The notes below the pieces were generated by a model, which had not been told where the DNA came from, ran no database searches, and saw nothing but the letters and a program-made list of their open reading frames with translations. From Venturia oleaginea (taxonomy: Eukaryota > Ascomycota > Dothideomycetes > Venturiales > Venturiaceae), in the NCBI GenBank assembly GCA_013176395.1, contig JABMLP010000001.1:930001-994000 (forward strand): a stretch of 64,000 bases of DNA. The letters are read 5' to 3'. A program made the position numbers and the translations under genes. This document shows positions 53,446 through 64,000 of this stretch, one piece after another; the stretch's first letter is position 1, and the number at the start of each line of letters is the position of its first letter.

Positions 53446-54048
53446 TCACATCGAGTATCCCTCTGCCCATATATCCTCAGCGTAAGCATCGGTGAGCGTC
53501 TTGTCCTTGCCGTATTTCTCTTGCCACTTGACGAAGCCACCCTCAAGCACATAGACCTTCTGCTCTCCCTTCTTCTTGATGTCCTCTCCAATCTTCTTGA
53601 TCTCCCCATCCTTCCCCTCCACCTCTTTCTCCTCGTCCCCGTGTTGTCCCTCACTCTCAGTCTGACCAATCGATCGGTCCCTCTCCCTCAAATACCTCAG
53701 CGCAGCAGCCGGTCCTCTCACTTGGCTCAGAGCACAATGGAAGACCACGACATCTTTGTCCTTCAATGTGCGGACCAGCTCGGGCATCTTCCAGTCCAAA
53801 GCAGGAGTCGGCGCGTGGATAGAGCCAGCGATGTGACCTCCGAGGTGATCAGAATCGCGTACATCGACTACTGCAATGGAGCTGTCTTTTGCGGAGAGTG
53901 GCGTAGTGGAGATGTGCGAGGCTAGAGTCTCCCGCTGGAGTTTTTCGAGGGAAGCGACCGTGGCCATGGCTTTGGATGTGGCGGATCTACGGTTTTGGTA
54001 TGTGTAGAGGGAAGCAAGGTCCATGAGCCGAAGTCGGTTGCGTAGCAT
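53446..54048 (-). CDS. Rhodanese-domain protein (Cdc25-like/Ych1-Ibp1 type)
   Basis: Single-exon frame ending at 53446. The proposed start is ATG 54048 (MLRNRLRLMDLASLYTYQNR), giving a basic N-terminus that could target mitochondria; a later ATG at 53967 (MATVASLEKLQ) would give a core-only protein, and an earlier one at 54165 leaves only 30 bp to the divergent gene. Rhodanese features: VVDVRDSDHLGGHIAGSIHA (CH2A-type), VVFHCALSQVRGPAAA (active-site loop HCx3SxxRGP, as in Cdc25/arsenate reductase-like members), and VYVLEGGFVKW at the end. A Lys/Glu-rich insertion of about 50 residues separates the last two motifs. It probably acts as a phosphatase or sulfurtransferase; which cannot be told. 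Confidence 0.78.
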   Translation of the reverse strand: MLRNRLRLMDLASLYTYQNRRSATSKAMATVASLEKLQRETLASHISTTPLSAKDSSIAVVDVRDSDHLGGHIAGSIHAPTPALDWKMPELVRTLKDKDVVVFHCALSQVRGPAAALRYLRERDRSIGQTESEGQHGDEEKEVEGKDGEIKKIGEDIKKKGEQKVYVLEGGFVKWQEKYGKDKTLTDAYAEDIWAEGYSM

Positions 54049-54195
54049 GAATTGGTGATGCAGTGGGACGAGACAGGAGTTAGAATGACAATGGATTATC
54101 ATGGCCGGGTAGCTCCGTAGTGTACGCTGCCCCAAACCATCTCGACCTTTCCACTTGCCTCTCATACATCAACATTCAGTTCTCAAATTTATATC

Positions 54196-55637
54196 ATGGA
54201 CGAAGATCTTGACGAAGGCCCTCCTTTGCTAGTGAGCGCCGATAACGAAGCACCCCTTCTTGTCGATTCGAAATTGGGAGATCTCAGTCTCGTCAAAGTA
54301 CCTATAACCATTGTGACTGGTACGTATATATGCTTGCTATGCACTATCTAACCGAAGTGATGCTTTCTCTCTCGCTACAATCCTTTCAATTCATTTCGTC
54401 CCATCTGTCTCCATTACTGACGGGACGAAAGGCTACCTGGGCGCTGGAAAAACCACACTCCTCAACTACATCCTCAACGAGCGCCATGGAAAGAAAATCG
54501 CTGTGATACTTAATGGTAACTATCGTCTATTCACTTCAACTGCCTGCTTTTGCTGATCACAGTGCAGAATTCGGAGACTGTTTGTCGCCCTTCGCCTTCC
54601 AAATATCAGTGCCAAACTAATCCATTTGACAGCCGCTGATATCGAGAAGAGCTTGACCGTGAACAAGGATGGGCAGCAAGTCGAGGAATGGCTTGAGTTA
54701 TCCAATGGATGTATTTGCTGCTCTGTGAAGTAAGTCCGGCGGTTTCGTTGTCAAGAATCTTACTCATCAAAATAGAGATCAAGGAGTGAACGCCATTGAG
54801 TCTTTGATGGAACGACAAGGCACCTTTGACTACATTCTGTTAGAGTCAACTGGACTTGCGGATCCAGGTAATATCGCCCCCATATTCTGGGTCGACGACG
54901 GTCTCGGAAGCACAATCTACCTGGACGGAATCGTCACCCTCGTGGATGCCAAAAACATAACGAAAAGTCTGGATAAGAAGCCTATTGCCTCTGCAGAGCA
55001 CTCGGGGGACCCAAATCAGGTCCCAGAGCTCACAACAGCACATCTCCAGATATCTCATGCTGATGTTGTTGTGATCAACAAGTCGGACCTGGTCTCAGCA
55101 GACGAGTTGTCGCGCCTCCAAGCCCGAATACAATCGATCAACAGTCTTGCTCGGATCCATGTCACCTCTCACAGTCGAATTCGGCAGCTCGAGGGAGTGT
55201 TGCTAGACTTGCATGCCTATGACGCTGTGAGTACGGAAGACTTGGAGTTCGCCAGCAAGGGTCACAGTCACCTGGACCCAACCATATCTACCATCACCCT
55301 CCCCATTCCACCTCTTACACCAGCACAATTGTTGCAGCTCGATTCGTGGCTACGATCTGCTCTCTGGGAGTCTGTGCTACCAGCTCATCAGGTCAGTGAT
55401 GGCATGAATTTTGAAATACATCGAACAAAGGGTCGCATCATGCTGCAAGACGGTTCTTTGAAACTGTTACAAGGAGTTCGAGAAGTCTTTGAGCTCATTG
55501 ACGAGAAAGAAGGTGTTTCTGGCCAAAACGGCGGGGCCGCGATGATGAATGGCAAGGCAGGCGGAAAAATTGTTCTAATCGGTCGAGGACTTGATGAAAA
55601 GGCTTTCAGCAAGAGTTTGGAAACCTCATTGGCGTAG
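54196..55637 (+). CDS. COG0523/CobW-type metallochaperone GTPase (ZNG1-like)
   Basis: 392 aa from exons 54196-54319, 54432-54515, 54568-54579 (12 nt), 54633-54729 and 54776-55637. G3E GTPase: Walker [26 protein letters not shown] (split by the 12-nt exon), metal-binding [10 protein letters not shown] (CxCC, first Cys with Gly-Cys-Ile-Cys-Cys), ESTGLADPG (G3-like) and VVINKSDLV (G4 NKxD). The C-terminal CobW_C half follows, with HSHLDP (His-rich, near residue 265) and GRGLDE near the end. ZNG1 proteins deliver zinc to methionine aminopeptidase 1. The N-terminus [13 protein letters not shown] is acidic and might hold a docking motif. It is divergent from the rhodanese gene, with a shared promoter of at most about 150 bp. 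Confidence 0.88.
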
Positions 55638-55944
55638 CGATTGCTTCCTTTGCTAATGCTCAAAACCTGATGGCACAAAAATCAACACAGTAAAATCCCG
55701 GCTTTCACTAGCAGCCTTATACGCTCAAACTTCGGAGGTAACACGTGGGATAACACTTATCGCACCCGAGCACGGAACCTGCCTCTGATACTTTGTGTGC
55801 AAATCTTCTTTGATCAACCCCAACAAACTCACTGTCCAAACTCGCGAGGAACAAACGTCCTGAAAGAAAACTCCCGAGCCACTCTGATCCCTGGATTGAC
55901 CTCCAATTCCCAATATATCGTGTCCGATACCTCGCAAAAAAAAA

Positions 55945-57643
55945 ATGAAACCCCAAACTCCCACTAGGAATAGGAGCAGGACCCGCTCAGCCTCTCCGCC
56001 CACAATTCGCACTCCACGCCCGTCGGTTCGGTCCGAAAAGTCTTACAGCAATAACTGGTGGACAGACGAGGAACAAGAACAGCAAAGGCATCCCGTCAGT
56101 AGTGGTCACAATCAACCACTAAATTTTTCGATGGACCAGGCTGAAAGAATCAACTCTGGTGTGGAAAATCATCACCACCCCACAATACCAATGTCTGGAC
56201 TGTCTCGCAGAGGTCATGAATTGTTCAACGCGACCAGCTCAGAATGGCCTCATTACTCGGCAGAGACTTCTCCATTAGCCGAACACGATAACACGGCCAC
56301 AATTCTAGAGTCTACTATTACCATATTTGAGGACGACGAAAGCCAGTCTGATTATGGGTCGGAGCAGGAGAACCAGCCGCCATCCGAAGTTCCTGCCACT
56401 CCCCCACATGAATCTACCTATCATCGATTGCAACGACAGCCTCTGAGACAATTGACAATCGACAGACATGGAAATATCTTGTCCACGCCCTCCAGTCTTG
56501 TGGAGCATTCACCATCATTTTCCAGGTGCACGGCTGCCATTTCTTCACAAATTGACGACGATGAAGAGTTGGACTCGGATGCAGAATCAAATGCATCCAC
56601 CATTATGTTACCTAACACACGGAAGCGCACTGTAGGCGAAGTTGAAGAAGATGCAGAACGAAATAACAGCGAGATTGAAAGTCACGCTGTCAGCTCAAGG
56701 CCCGCTAAGAGGCTCAAGAGTTCTTATCGATCAGGAAGAGTCGATGGTGCTGAGATCCACCGAAATCACATACACATGCCAGCAAAATTTGACCCCAAAA
56801 TAGCACCGATGTACACTACCCCGTCCAGCAACGATACCATTGAAAAGTTGGACTCAGTGTCTACTTCGTCCACGATCATGCCGTCAACTCGAAAGTGCGG
56901 TTCAACTTATCGGGAGCATGAGCAATACGAAGAAGATGGAAGCCCACGAAAGAACCTTGGGGAAAGACGAAGAGCTTCATCTGCTGGTGCGATTGCTTTT
57001 GGAAGCCAGGAATTGGAGAAACCAAGTTCACAGCACCAGCATGGGCATCTCACTACTAGTCGAAGTCGACGTGACGAACGCACAAATCTTTCGATGCCGG
57101 CAACTGGCAGAGGTAAGAATTACATTTGACTTGGATGCATTCGATTTGTTTTCTAATCAAACCACAGTTCGCCGTACCCCGAGACGTCCACAAAATCGAT
57201 ACACTAGCACATCACTTCTAGCCCATCGTGTTTGGCTGCCAACTCTGTCCAAGAACTCCGTCGCCTATTCCACACATCATCCTGTCATAGATTTTGAAAC
57301 GAATTCCATGGACGATGTTTTGACAAGGCTAGACGCCGCAGAAGATTGCTTCACACTCTTGCTAACAGAGGTGAGGAGCAAGAAGGATCGCTATCGAAGG
57401 CTCTTATCTCGGCAGCAAGAGGAAAGACGGGTGATTAAAGAGGACATGGCTCGACTTCGGCAACTTCAGCCCATCATTCGGACGATGGCTACCAAGGAAA
57501 TGAACGAGATCGACGAAAACATTCGGGCAAGTGGAGGGGAAGAAGAGAAGCTGAGTGTACAACGGAAAGAGGTACGTCAACGATTGCTTGTATTTGAGAA
57601 GTTGAGGCATGATTTTGAGGGAGAGCGGTTGACGGAAGTGTGA
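55945..57643 (+). CDS. Hypothetical disordered/coiled-coil protein (547 aa)
   Basis: Exons 55945-57112 and 57168-57643 joined in phase 1 (55-nt intron, GTAAGA donor, TTCTAATC branch region, CAG acceptor). The start ATG follows an A9 tract. Residues 1-390 are Ser/Arg/Glu/His-rich with nuclear-localisation-like KRLK and RKRT clusters and an NNWWTDEEQEQQ segment. Residues 430-547 are predicted alpha-helical coiled coil (heptad-like TRLDAAEDCFTLLLTEVRSK and RQRLLVFEKLRHDF). No known domain is recognised. It may be a nuclear or structural adaptor; not assigned. Confidence 0.7.
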
Positions 57644-58247
57644 GACGATGGTCGCAAACTTGATTGCCTGATTTAACTTTGACAATGTATGAGGTCGAAA
57701 AAGCGGTGTTGACTTCACCTCGTTCTCGTGTAGTGAGCTCTCGGGAGCAAGGATATATTCTCAGGTATGTGGATTCGTTGCCATCACGTCCAACGGAAAG
57801 ATTATATAGAAGGGAAGCGCAATTAGACGAGACTTTACTTATGAGGGTCTTTCAAAGGGCAGCCATAGCCGAGCGAAAAGATAACTAGCTGGGAGACTTT
57901 GGTTACTATTTTTCTCAACGAAGATTACTGAATAGATGAATGAACGAACGACATCCATTGCTACAGGGCAGTCTTCCCTAGTTCTTACCACATTACTTTT
58001 GTAAAACGATTCCGGGGACGACAGCTTCCTTTTGCTCGGCGACATTGCTTTGAAACACATCCACACAATGTTCCCTGTCTGATGCTAATATTGAAATTGT
58101 AGCCGAAGGTCATAGGGAAGTTTCTTATGATTGCTCATTAATCAGTGATCACTTACAATAATTGAACCTCAGGGACAATAGAATAAGGAATAATGAACCC
58201 TAAACAAACCATCAGCCGAAGATCCAAACCACGCAGTCAATGATAAC
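57644..58247. other. Intergenic region, no gene recognised
   Basis: Short frames (74-75 codons) without features on both strands. Confidence 0.35.
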
Positions 58248-58881
58248 ATGGCTCCCCAAATAGATTTCAAAGACTTCCCACCTAAGAAACCGCAAGACCC
58301 CGATCTCTAAATTTCGACGTATCCACTACCATTTCTCCACCGAACCCATCCTCCCCCTCGACAGCTGGAAGGCTCCCCCCTTCGGCATACTCATGATCGT
58401 TTTGTTCCTTGCCTTCATGTCCATGGGTATCTACCACTGGTGCGCTCGGAATTTCGGGTAGGCGATATCGAGGTTTCCGGCGCAGGTGATTTTGGGAGTG
58501 GGATGTATGTGTGCTATCGGTGCTGATGTTTTGCTTGCTACTATACCTGTGTATCAAATTTTTGGGGCTATGGTTTTTCCTTCTTTTATCTTGATAGCAT
58601 TTACGGCTGATTTGATCTTTACTGCTGTGAAAATCGTTGCGCCGAATTCTGTTTCACGGTAATATCAAGGTTCTGCTGTGAGATTGATTAAGGCACTGCT
58701 TACTTGTGGGTTGAGTACTGGATTGGGATTTGGTGGGACCGTCGAAGTTAATGTGCATCGTGGTGGGAAGGATGAGTTGAGAGGAATGAGAGGGGCGGTA
58801 TACTTGGGGATTGGATTTGATGCGGTGTCTTTGGCCTCGAATTGGCTATTTGTGAGAAAGCCTAAGGTTTGTAGAGGGTGA
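58248..58881 (+). pseudogene. MFS transporter C-terminal relic
   Basis: One frame, interrupted by TAG (58459-58461) and TAA (58660-58662), encodes PFGILMIVLFLAFMSMGIYH, FGAMVFPSFILIAFTADLIF, VAPNSVSR-stop-YQGSA, CGLSTGLGFGGTVEVNV and RGAVYLGIGFDAVSLASNWL. This is the last third of a fungal MFS drug-type transporter (conserved NSV.r.qQG and GLStGLGFaGTVE). TAA sits where Gln is conserved (CAA), so a C-to-T change explains it. The 5' two thirds are absent. Confidence 0.6.
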
Positions 58882-59045
58882 GGTAGGATGGTTGTTGCGT
58901 ATCAAGAAGAAGGGGCTTATTGAAGGATTATGAATGCGTGCTGGCGTATAACAGGACCAGGACATTCTGCAAGACGTTTTCGATCTTGTATTCGCTTGCA
59001 GACTTGATCTGTAAAACTCCCAAAGAAGATAGCTAGGTGAGCGCG

Positions 59046-60323
59046 ATAGGGCGGTTGATTGATTGATTGATTGATTGATTTTATCCTACTCGGTTGCAGC
59101 CGCTTAATCACGCAGCTATGTCCGGTTAGGAGGACTTCATCAGACAGCCGACACGTGATAGATTATATAATCCACCGCGCCCCACTTCGCCCCATTCACT
59201 GAAACAAGACCAGCTGTCCCCTCGGTCCTTCCCCTTTTCCCCTAACCAGTATCTCCAGATGCCCGCGGGCTCTTGTAGATACTGGTTACTCTGCTAGTAT
59301 ATCTGTGCTATGTAGACTCAAGAGGCAATGCCTCGTGTTTCGCTATCCTTCTACCTACAGTCTCCCTCTAATGCTCAGCTTTGTCTATCTGTTTCGCCTT
59401 ATCCCTCAAGGCCAATGGGTTCCCTAAGTATGTTTCTGCTTGTGAAAGTTGCCTTGCACCAGATTCCTATGCGGCAGTGTATTTGGTTGTGTGATGCTGG
59501 AGACAATAGTAACCATCGTAGTTGTGATTTCGCTGCTTGGGTGTGATACTCCGGGTATGCCCGTAGACGAGGCCGTCTGGTAGCTGCCGTATTGTATGGC
59601 GCCGATCGTGCTATAGACTTGCCGTCTTATAGTCGGAGCCTACCTGCTGCTAGTCGCTCTCCCTGCTTGCTATATCGCGCTCCTACTCTTGCCAATGCCA
59701 TAACTGGGACGCAACAGTCTGGGGAGAGGCTCAAGGCTACGTCTGCTAGCTTACAGGGAGGGGATTTGCCGCCAATAAGCTCCTTCTATGCGTCCTTACT
59801 ACTTACTGTGTCGCGCACCTACTCTTGCCAATGCCATAACTGGGAGGCAACAGTTTGGGGAGAGGCTCAAGGCTCTGGGCAACAGCTTGTAGCAGAACGG
59901 TTTGCCAAGACGTTGGGAGAGGTTGTCTAGTCGTTGCAGTGGTGTGTGGTGTCGATTGTTGCACACCGGGCGTCTGGTGTTTGAGTTGTGTTGAAGGTAT
60001 TGCCGTTCTAGCGGTGACTCGTCTACTCGTAGCGTTGCAGTGTCATCTGGGGTGATGGACTAGCCGGGAGATAGTGACTAGATGGTTGCTGTTGTCTTTG
60101 GTGGACGCATCGTTCGTGTAGCTTGCTCATGTATTCGTGTGCTTGCTATGCCGTGGCCGCGACGGCGACTCTAGAGGTATCTCATCGACGCTGAGGGACG
60201 CGCGATGGCCTCTAGAGGCCGGAGCGGCCACTGGCAGAGGTGTTTTGATGATCTTTAGATGATAATTCTGTAAATTCCAAAAATTGAGTTCTCGCTGTGT
60301 GTGGTGTTTTTATAGGGCGGTTG
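59046..60323 (-). mobile_element. Retroposon-like element copy 1 with 12-bp target duplication
   Basis: ATAGGGCGGTTG occurs at 59046-59057 and at 60312-60323. Between them lies a 1254-bp insert whose minus strand ends in GAGTAGGATAAAATCAATC followed by (AATC)n, the simple-repeat tail typical of non-LTR retroelements. The plus strand carries a 71-codon frame (from 59328: MPRVSLSFYLQSPSNAQLCL) also present in copy 2, and repeated units built around ACTCTTGCCAATGCCATAAC (from about 59687 and 59822). No reverse transcriptase domain is seen. It is probably a non-autonomous or truncated LINE. Confidence 0.6.
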
Positions 60324-60444
60324 CTTCAGCCGGATTTGGATCTCAACCTGGTCACGATGGTCACACTTTTGATGGAGAACGGGTATTGGTATTTAAAAAA
60401 TTCCTTGATAAACCATTTGTGAGAAATCTTGATGTTCTTCATTC

Positions 60445-60445
<1 letters not shown>

Positions 60446-60476
<31 letters not shown>

Positions 60477-62165
60477 TTATCCTACTCGGTTGCAGCCGCT
60501 TAATCACGCAGCTATGTCCGGTTAGGAGGACTTCATCAGACAGCCGACACGTGATAGATTATATAATCCACCGCGCCCCACTTCGCCCCGTTTACTGCTA
60601 GTGTCTATCTGGTGGAGCAAGGGCCTCGTCCGACCAAGCGAGAACAACAACATGGCGATCTCGCATATCGCACGACTTCTGAGCCCTCTGAGGCTCGTCT
60701 TGTATCTAGATTCCCACCCGCCTACACCCTGTAGTCAACGTCTTATACGTGCGGGCAGTAGGGCACCTCATTTGCCTTCAATCGAGAAGCAATTGAGCCG
60801 TGGGCATGCCATCCTGAGACCTACCCCGTGGCTGAAGCCCCGTGTGGCTGAGGAAGCCTGTATGGCTCAGGGCTCAATGGCTTGCTCGCTCACAATGAAA
60901 ATTCACGTGCCCTGGCCTGCGTCCGGCCAATCAACAGATAAAACGTGCCAGATGACCGTGATCCGAAGGCGTGGCGAGATGGAGATAGATGAAACAAGAC
61001 CAGCTGTCCCCCCGGTCCTCCTTCTTTTCCCTTAACCAGTATCTCCAAATGCCCGCTGGCTCTTGTAGATACTGGTTACTCTGCTAGTATATCTGTGCTA
61101 TGTAGACTCAAGAGGCAATGCCTCGTGTTTCGCTATCCTTCTACCTACAGTCTCCCTCTAGTGCTCAGCTTTGTCTATCTGTTTCGCCTTATCCCTCAAG
61201 GCCAATGGGTTCCCTAAGTATGTTTCTGCTTGTGAAAGTTGCCTTGCACCAGATTCCTATGCGGCGGTGTATTTGGTTGTGTGATGCTGGAGACAATAGT
61301 AACCATCGTAGTCGTGATTTCGCTGCTTGGGTGTGATACTCCGGGTATGCCCGTAGACGAGGCTGTCTGGTAGCTGCCGTATTGTATGGCGCCGATCGTG
61401 CTATAGACCTGCCGTCTTATAGTCGGAGCCTACCTGCTGCTAGTCGCTCTCCCTGCTTGCTATATCGCGCTCCTACTCTTGCCAATGCCATAACTGGGAC
61501 GCAACAGTCTGGGGAGAGGCTCAAGGCTACGTCTGCTGGCTTGTAGGGAGGGGATTTGCCGCCAATAAGCTCCTTCTATTCGTCCTTACCTTACTGTGTT
61601 GCGCACCTACTCTTGCCAATGCCATAACTGGGACGCAATAGTTTGGGGAGAGGCTCAAGGCTCTGAACATCAGCTTGCAGCAGGACGGTTTGCGGAGACG
61701 ATAGTAGATGAGGTTCTCTAGCAGCTGCCGTATCGTGTCGCACCGATTGTGTTGTAGACCTGTCGTCTTATAGTCGGAGCCTATCTGCTGCTAGTCGCTC
61801 TCCCTGCTTGCTATATCGCGCACCTACTCTTGCCAATGCCATAACTGGGACGCAACAGTCTGGGGAGAGGCTCAAGGCTACGTCTGCTAGCTTACAGGGA
61901 GGGGATTTGCCGCCAATAGGCTCCTTCTATGCGTCCTTACTACTTACTGTGTCGCGCACCTACTCTTGCCAATGCCATAACTGGGAGGCAACAGTTTGGG
62001 GAGAGGCTCAAGGCTCTGGGCAACAGCTTGTAGCAGGACGGTTTGCCAAGACGTTGGGAGAGGTTGTCTAGTCGTTGCAGTGGTGTGTGGTGCCGATTGT
62101 TGCACACCGGGCGTCTGGTGTTTGAGTTGTGTTGAAGGTATTGCCGTTCTAGCAGTGACTCGTCG
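60446..62165 (-). mobile_element. Retroposon-like element copy 2, with extra units
   Basis: Begins with the same (ATTG)n tract and about 150 bp as copy 1, then has about 385 bp absent from copy 1 (60598-60985), then resumes homology until about 62165. The ACTCTTGCCAATGCCATAAC unit occurs four times (near 61480, 61610, 61828 and 61963) instead of twice. Homology to copy 1 stops after GTGACTCGTC. No matching target duplication was found. Confidence 0.6.
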
Positions 62166-64000
62166 CGTCGCGTCTCGATCATCAACCGTTAGTATTTCAT
62201 CAGGACTTATCATCGATGCCGACTCCAAAGATTTTCTTCTCAGCTACAGCATGAATGAATGATAATTGTTCCATGCTCAGGCGATCGGCCATGATGCTAT
62301 CCTGAATTCAAGGTTGTTCTCGGTTGCTGCAGGTAATGCCACCTGGCTTACAATCCTCCAGCTTCGCGCCGTCGACTCGATGCCTTCGAAGATCTAACCC
62401 AACCAACAGAAACACGTTCAAATTGGTATCGGTACGGGAGGTACGGCCACCTCGACGAAAGCACGACTTTCCCCAAGGCCAGAGAGTTCCAAGATGCCAC
62501 GACCAGACTTTCGCTACCAGTGCTTCTGCGTGCTAACAAGCTTGAGCCTCCATCATTGTGCCTGGTTCTCAAGGGCGATACAAATTAACAGGCTTCTCTT
62601 GTCTCTATCGCTATGGAGGCACCATATTAAGCGCCGACGGGCATTGACTTCATCGTTCTCTAAGGTCTGGTGCGCTCACGCCTCGAAAACGCCAAAGAAC
62701 ATATATGGGGCCTAAGACAAGACCCTGGCTACTACTTCGAGGAGGTCAAACAGTGGGTCACATGACGGTTGGACCTCCTGTGGGCGAACTTCGGTCAGCA
62801 AATGAGTAAGCAGGGCAAGAACCTGAGCGGCTTAGTCTCCGTGTTGGACTTTTCCAACCGCGTTCTGGAACGGACAAAGGATTGGATATCTCCTCCAGCT
62901 TTGGAAGCCAGAATCCATCATCCGAGCCCATGTTCGGTCCTAGTTTTCCTGCTTTCGGAGCAGCCACTGAAAAGTCTCCTACCACCATCAGAGAGAAGAT
63001 CAAGACTCTAGGCATTGCATCAAGTGATGGCATTGTGCAGGAAAAGTTCCAAGATATAGGTGTTACGGGACGGCAGCAGGTAGGTTGTTCCTCGTCGACA
63101 TGTGTGAGACATCAAAGATGCTCTTCATGTTGATATTCCTTAAGTTGACATCGATATCGATAAGTTTCTGGTAATCATCTTTGTGATAATTGCCAGGAAA
63201 CTATCCATATCAATACGTTGCTGAACATATTCAGTGACTGATTGCATGAACACAGCCACAGCCACTCTTCCGGCTCAAAGATCGCGAGCTCAAGCTCTTC
63301 CGGACCCTCTTCCACCAGCCCTCCCAGTCGGACACCGTAGTCCAAGTCAAGGGGATAGACTTCCTATTTGCAATGTCCAAGATCGGTTTGACTTATCAAA
63401 AGCTGGGTGGGTCATTGTGGCAGTTCATCCCTGCCAACGTCTCTCGATGGATCATCTTTCACGAGCCACATCCTGAGACCAAGTTCAGCTTCTTCATGGC
63501 GAGACATATCGGTCGTCGTTTGAAGCGAGCGTACGGTTGGGATAGAGACACGTTTGTCCCCGCAAGTTGAATGAATGTTGACCGGGTAAGTTGACTTTAA
63601 AAACTGATTGCCTCCATTCCCAGGGAGGAGGATACCTTTCGTGTCGACAACTGTCAATGCGAGATCAATTTCGATAAGTTCCTGGCCACTTCATATTGAA
63701 CTTCCGCCATAAATGTATCGATATCGATGAGAGTCAAGCATTGAATCTCCACTTCGACAAAACCAGGTTACTGACATTGTATCAGGGAGCACAAGCACAA
63801 AACTGCGCTTTCAGCTCGCAACAAAATCTATACGCTCAAATACTCGCACCATTAGCATGGCTGATCGCGGTGGCCATATCACAAGGGCGCAAATTTGCCA
63901 GTCCCAGGTGTTGTGGAAAGGTTGTTAGCACAAAATAATACTGCTTGTCTTTGATGTGACAAGTGTCGTCGATAGAGAAGAGAATTCGGAATCTTGGTGA
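62166..64000. other. Region without a supported gene
   Basis: Short frames (up to 94 codons) on both strands without family features. Related pieces CGATAAGTTTCTGG and CGATAAGTTCCTGG occur near 63157 and 63672, so the stretch may contain old repeats. It reaches the window edge, so a gene entering from the right cannot be excluded. Confidence 0.3.

Noticed and set aside
60601..61035. 144-codon frame in the extra segment of repeat copy 2
   Set aside because: No family features, absent from copy 1, and it spans a repeat boundary; probably chance.

Overview
The window is nuclear DNA of a filamentous ascomycete (Pezizomycotina; a Dothideomycete would fit, but this is inference). The evidence is protein-coding genes split by many 46-70 nt introns with GT..AG ends and CTAAC/CTGAC-like branch sites, fungus-specific families (HET domain, patatin/NB-ARC/TPR proteins, FunK1-like kinase, trifunctional FOL1) and a typical fungal transposon load. 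No rRNA, tRNA, CRISPR or bacterial operon structure was seen.

Layout. 1-28 kb is mostly ordinary gene space: a HET relic and a HET-domain gene, the helicase HRQ1, a DOMON/cytochrome b561 protein, a NAPE-PLD-like metallo-hydrolase, a decayed GRF zinc-finger gene, an oxalate decarboxylase carrying two frameshifts and an inverted-repeat element in its first intron, an MFS transporter with one frameshift, a sugar-phosphate/triose-phosphate family transporter with a 6-nt exon, the folate gene FOL1 with an in-frame TGA, and a MOB-family protein. 28.4-48.9 kb is a transposon-rich island. Its first half (29.05-38.74 kb) is bounded by long inverted repeats and holds a dead pogo transposase, a patatin-like protein lacking its catalytic serine, an adjacent NB-ARC/TPR receptor with six almost identical 126-bp TPR repeats, and an apparently intact Tc1/mariner element. 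Its second half is a complete PIF/Harbinger-type element (42297-48890, TTA target duplications) with a complete pogo-type element nested inside (44272-46120, TA duplications). 49-58.9 kb holds a broken SRPK/FunK1-like kinase, relics of MFS transporters, a rhodanese gene divergent from a COG0523/ZNG1-type metallochaperone GTPase, and a disordered/coiled-coil protein. 59-62.2 kb holds two related copies of a retroposon-like repeat, one with a 12-bp target duplication.

The most notable system is the patatin-like protein plus NLR pair at 31.9-35.5 kb. It resembles the patatin/NB-ARC/TPR proteins used in fungal allorecognition and regulated cell death, but the nucleophile Ser of GxSxG reads Gly, and the TPR array has the pattern of repeats kept alike by concerted evolution with a few variable positions. 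A second theme is decay. Several genes and relics carry C-to-T-type nonsense codons (CGA, CAA or CAG to stop), including one in single-copy FOL1, and several carry one-base length changes in homopolymers. The latter could be sequencing errors; the former look more like RIP or deamination-type mutation.
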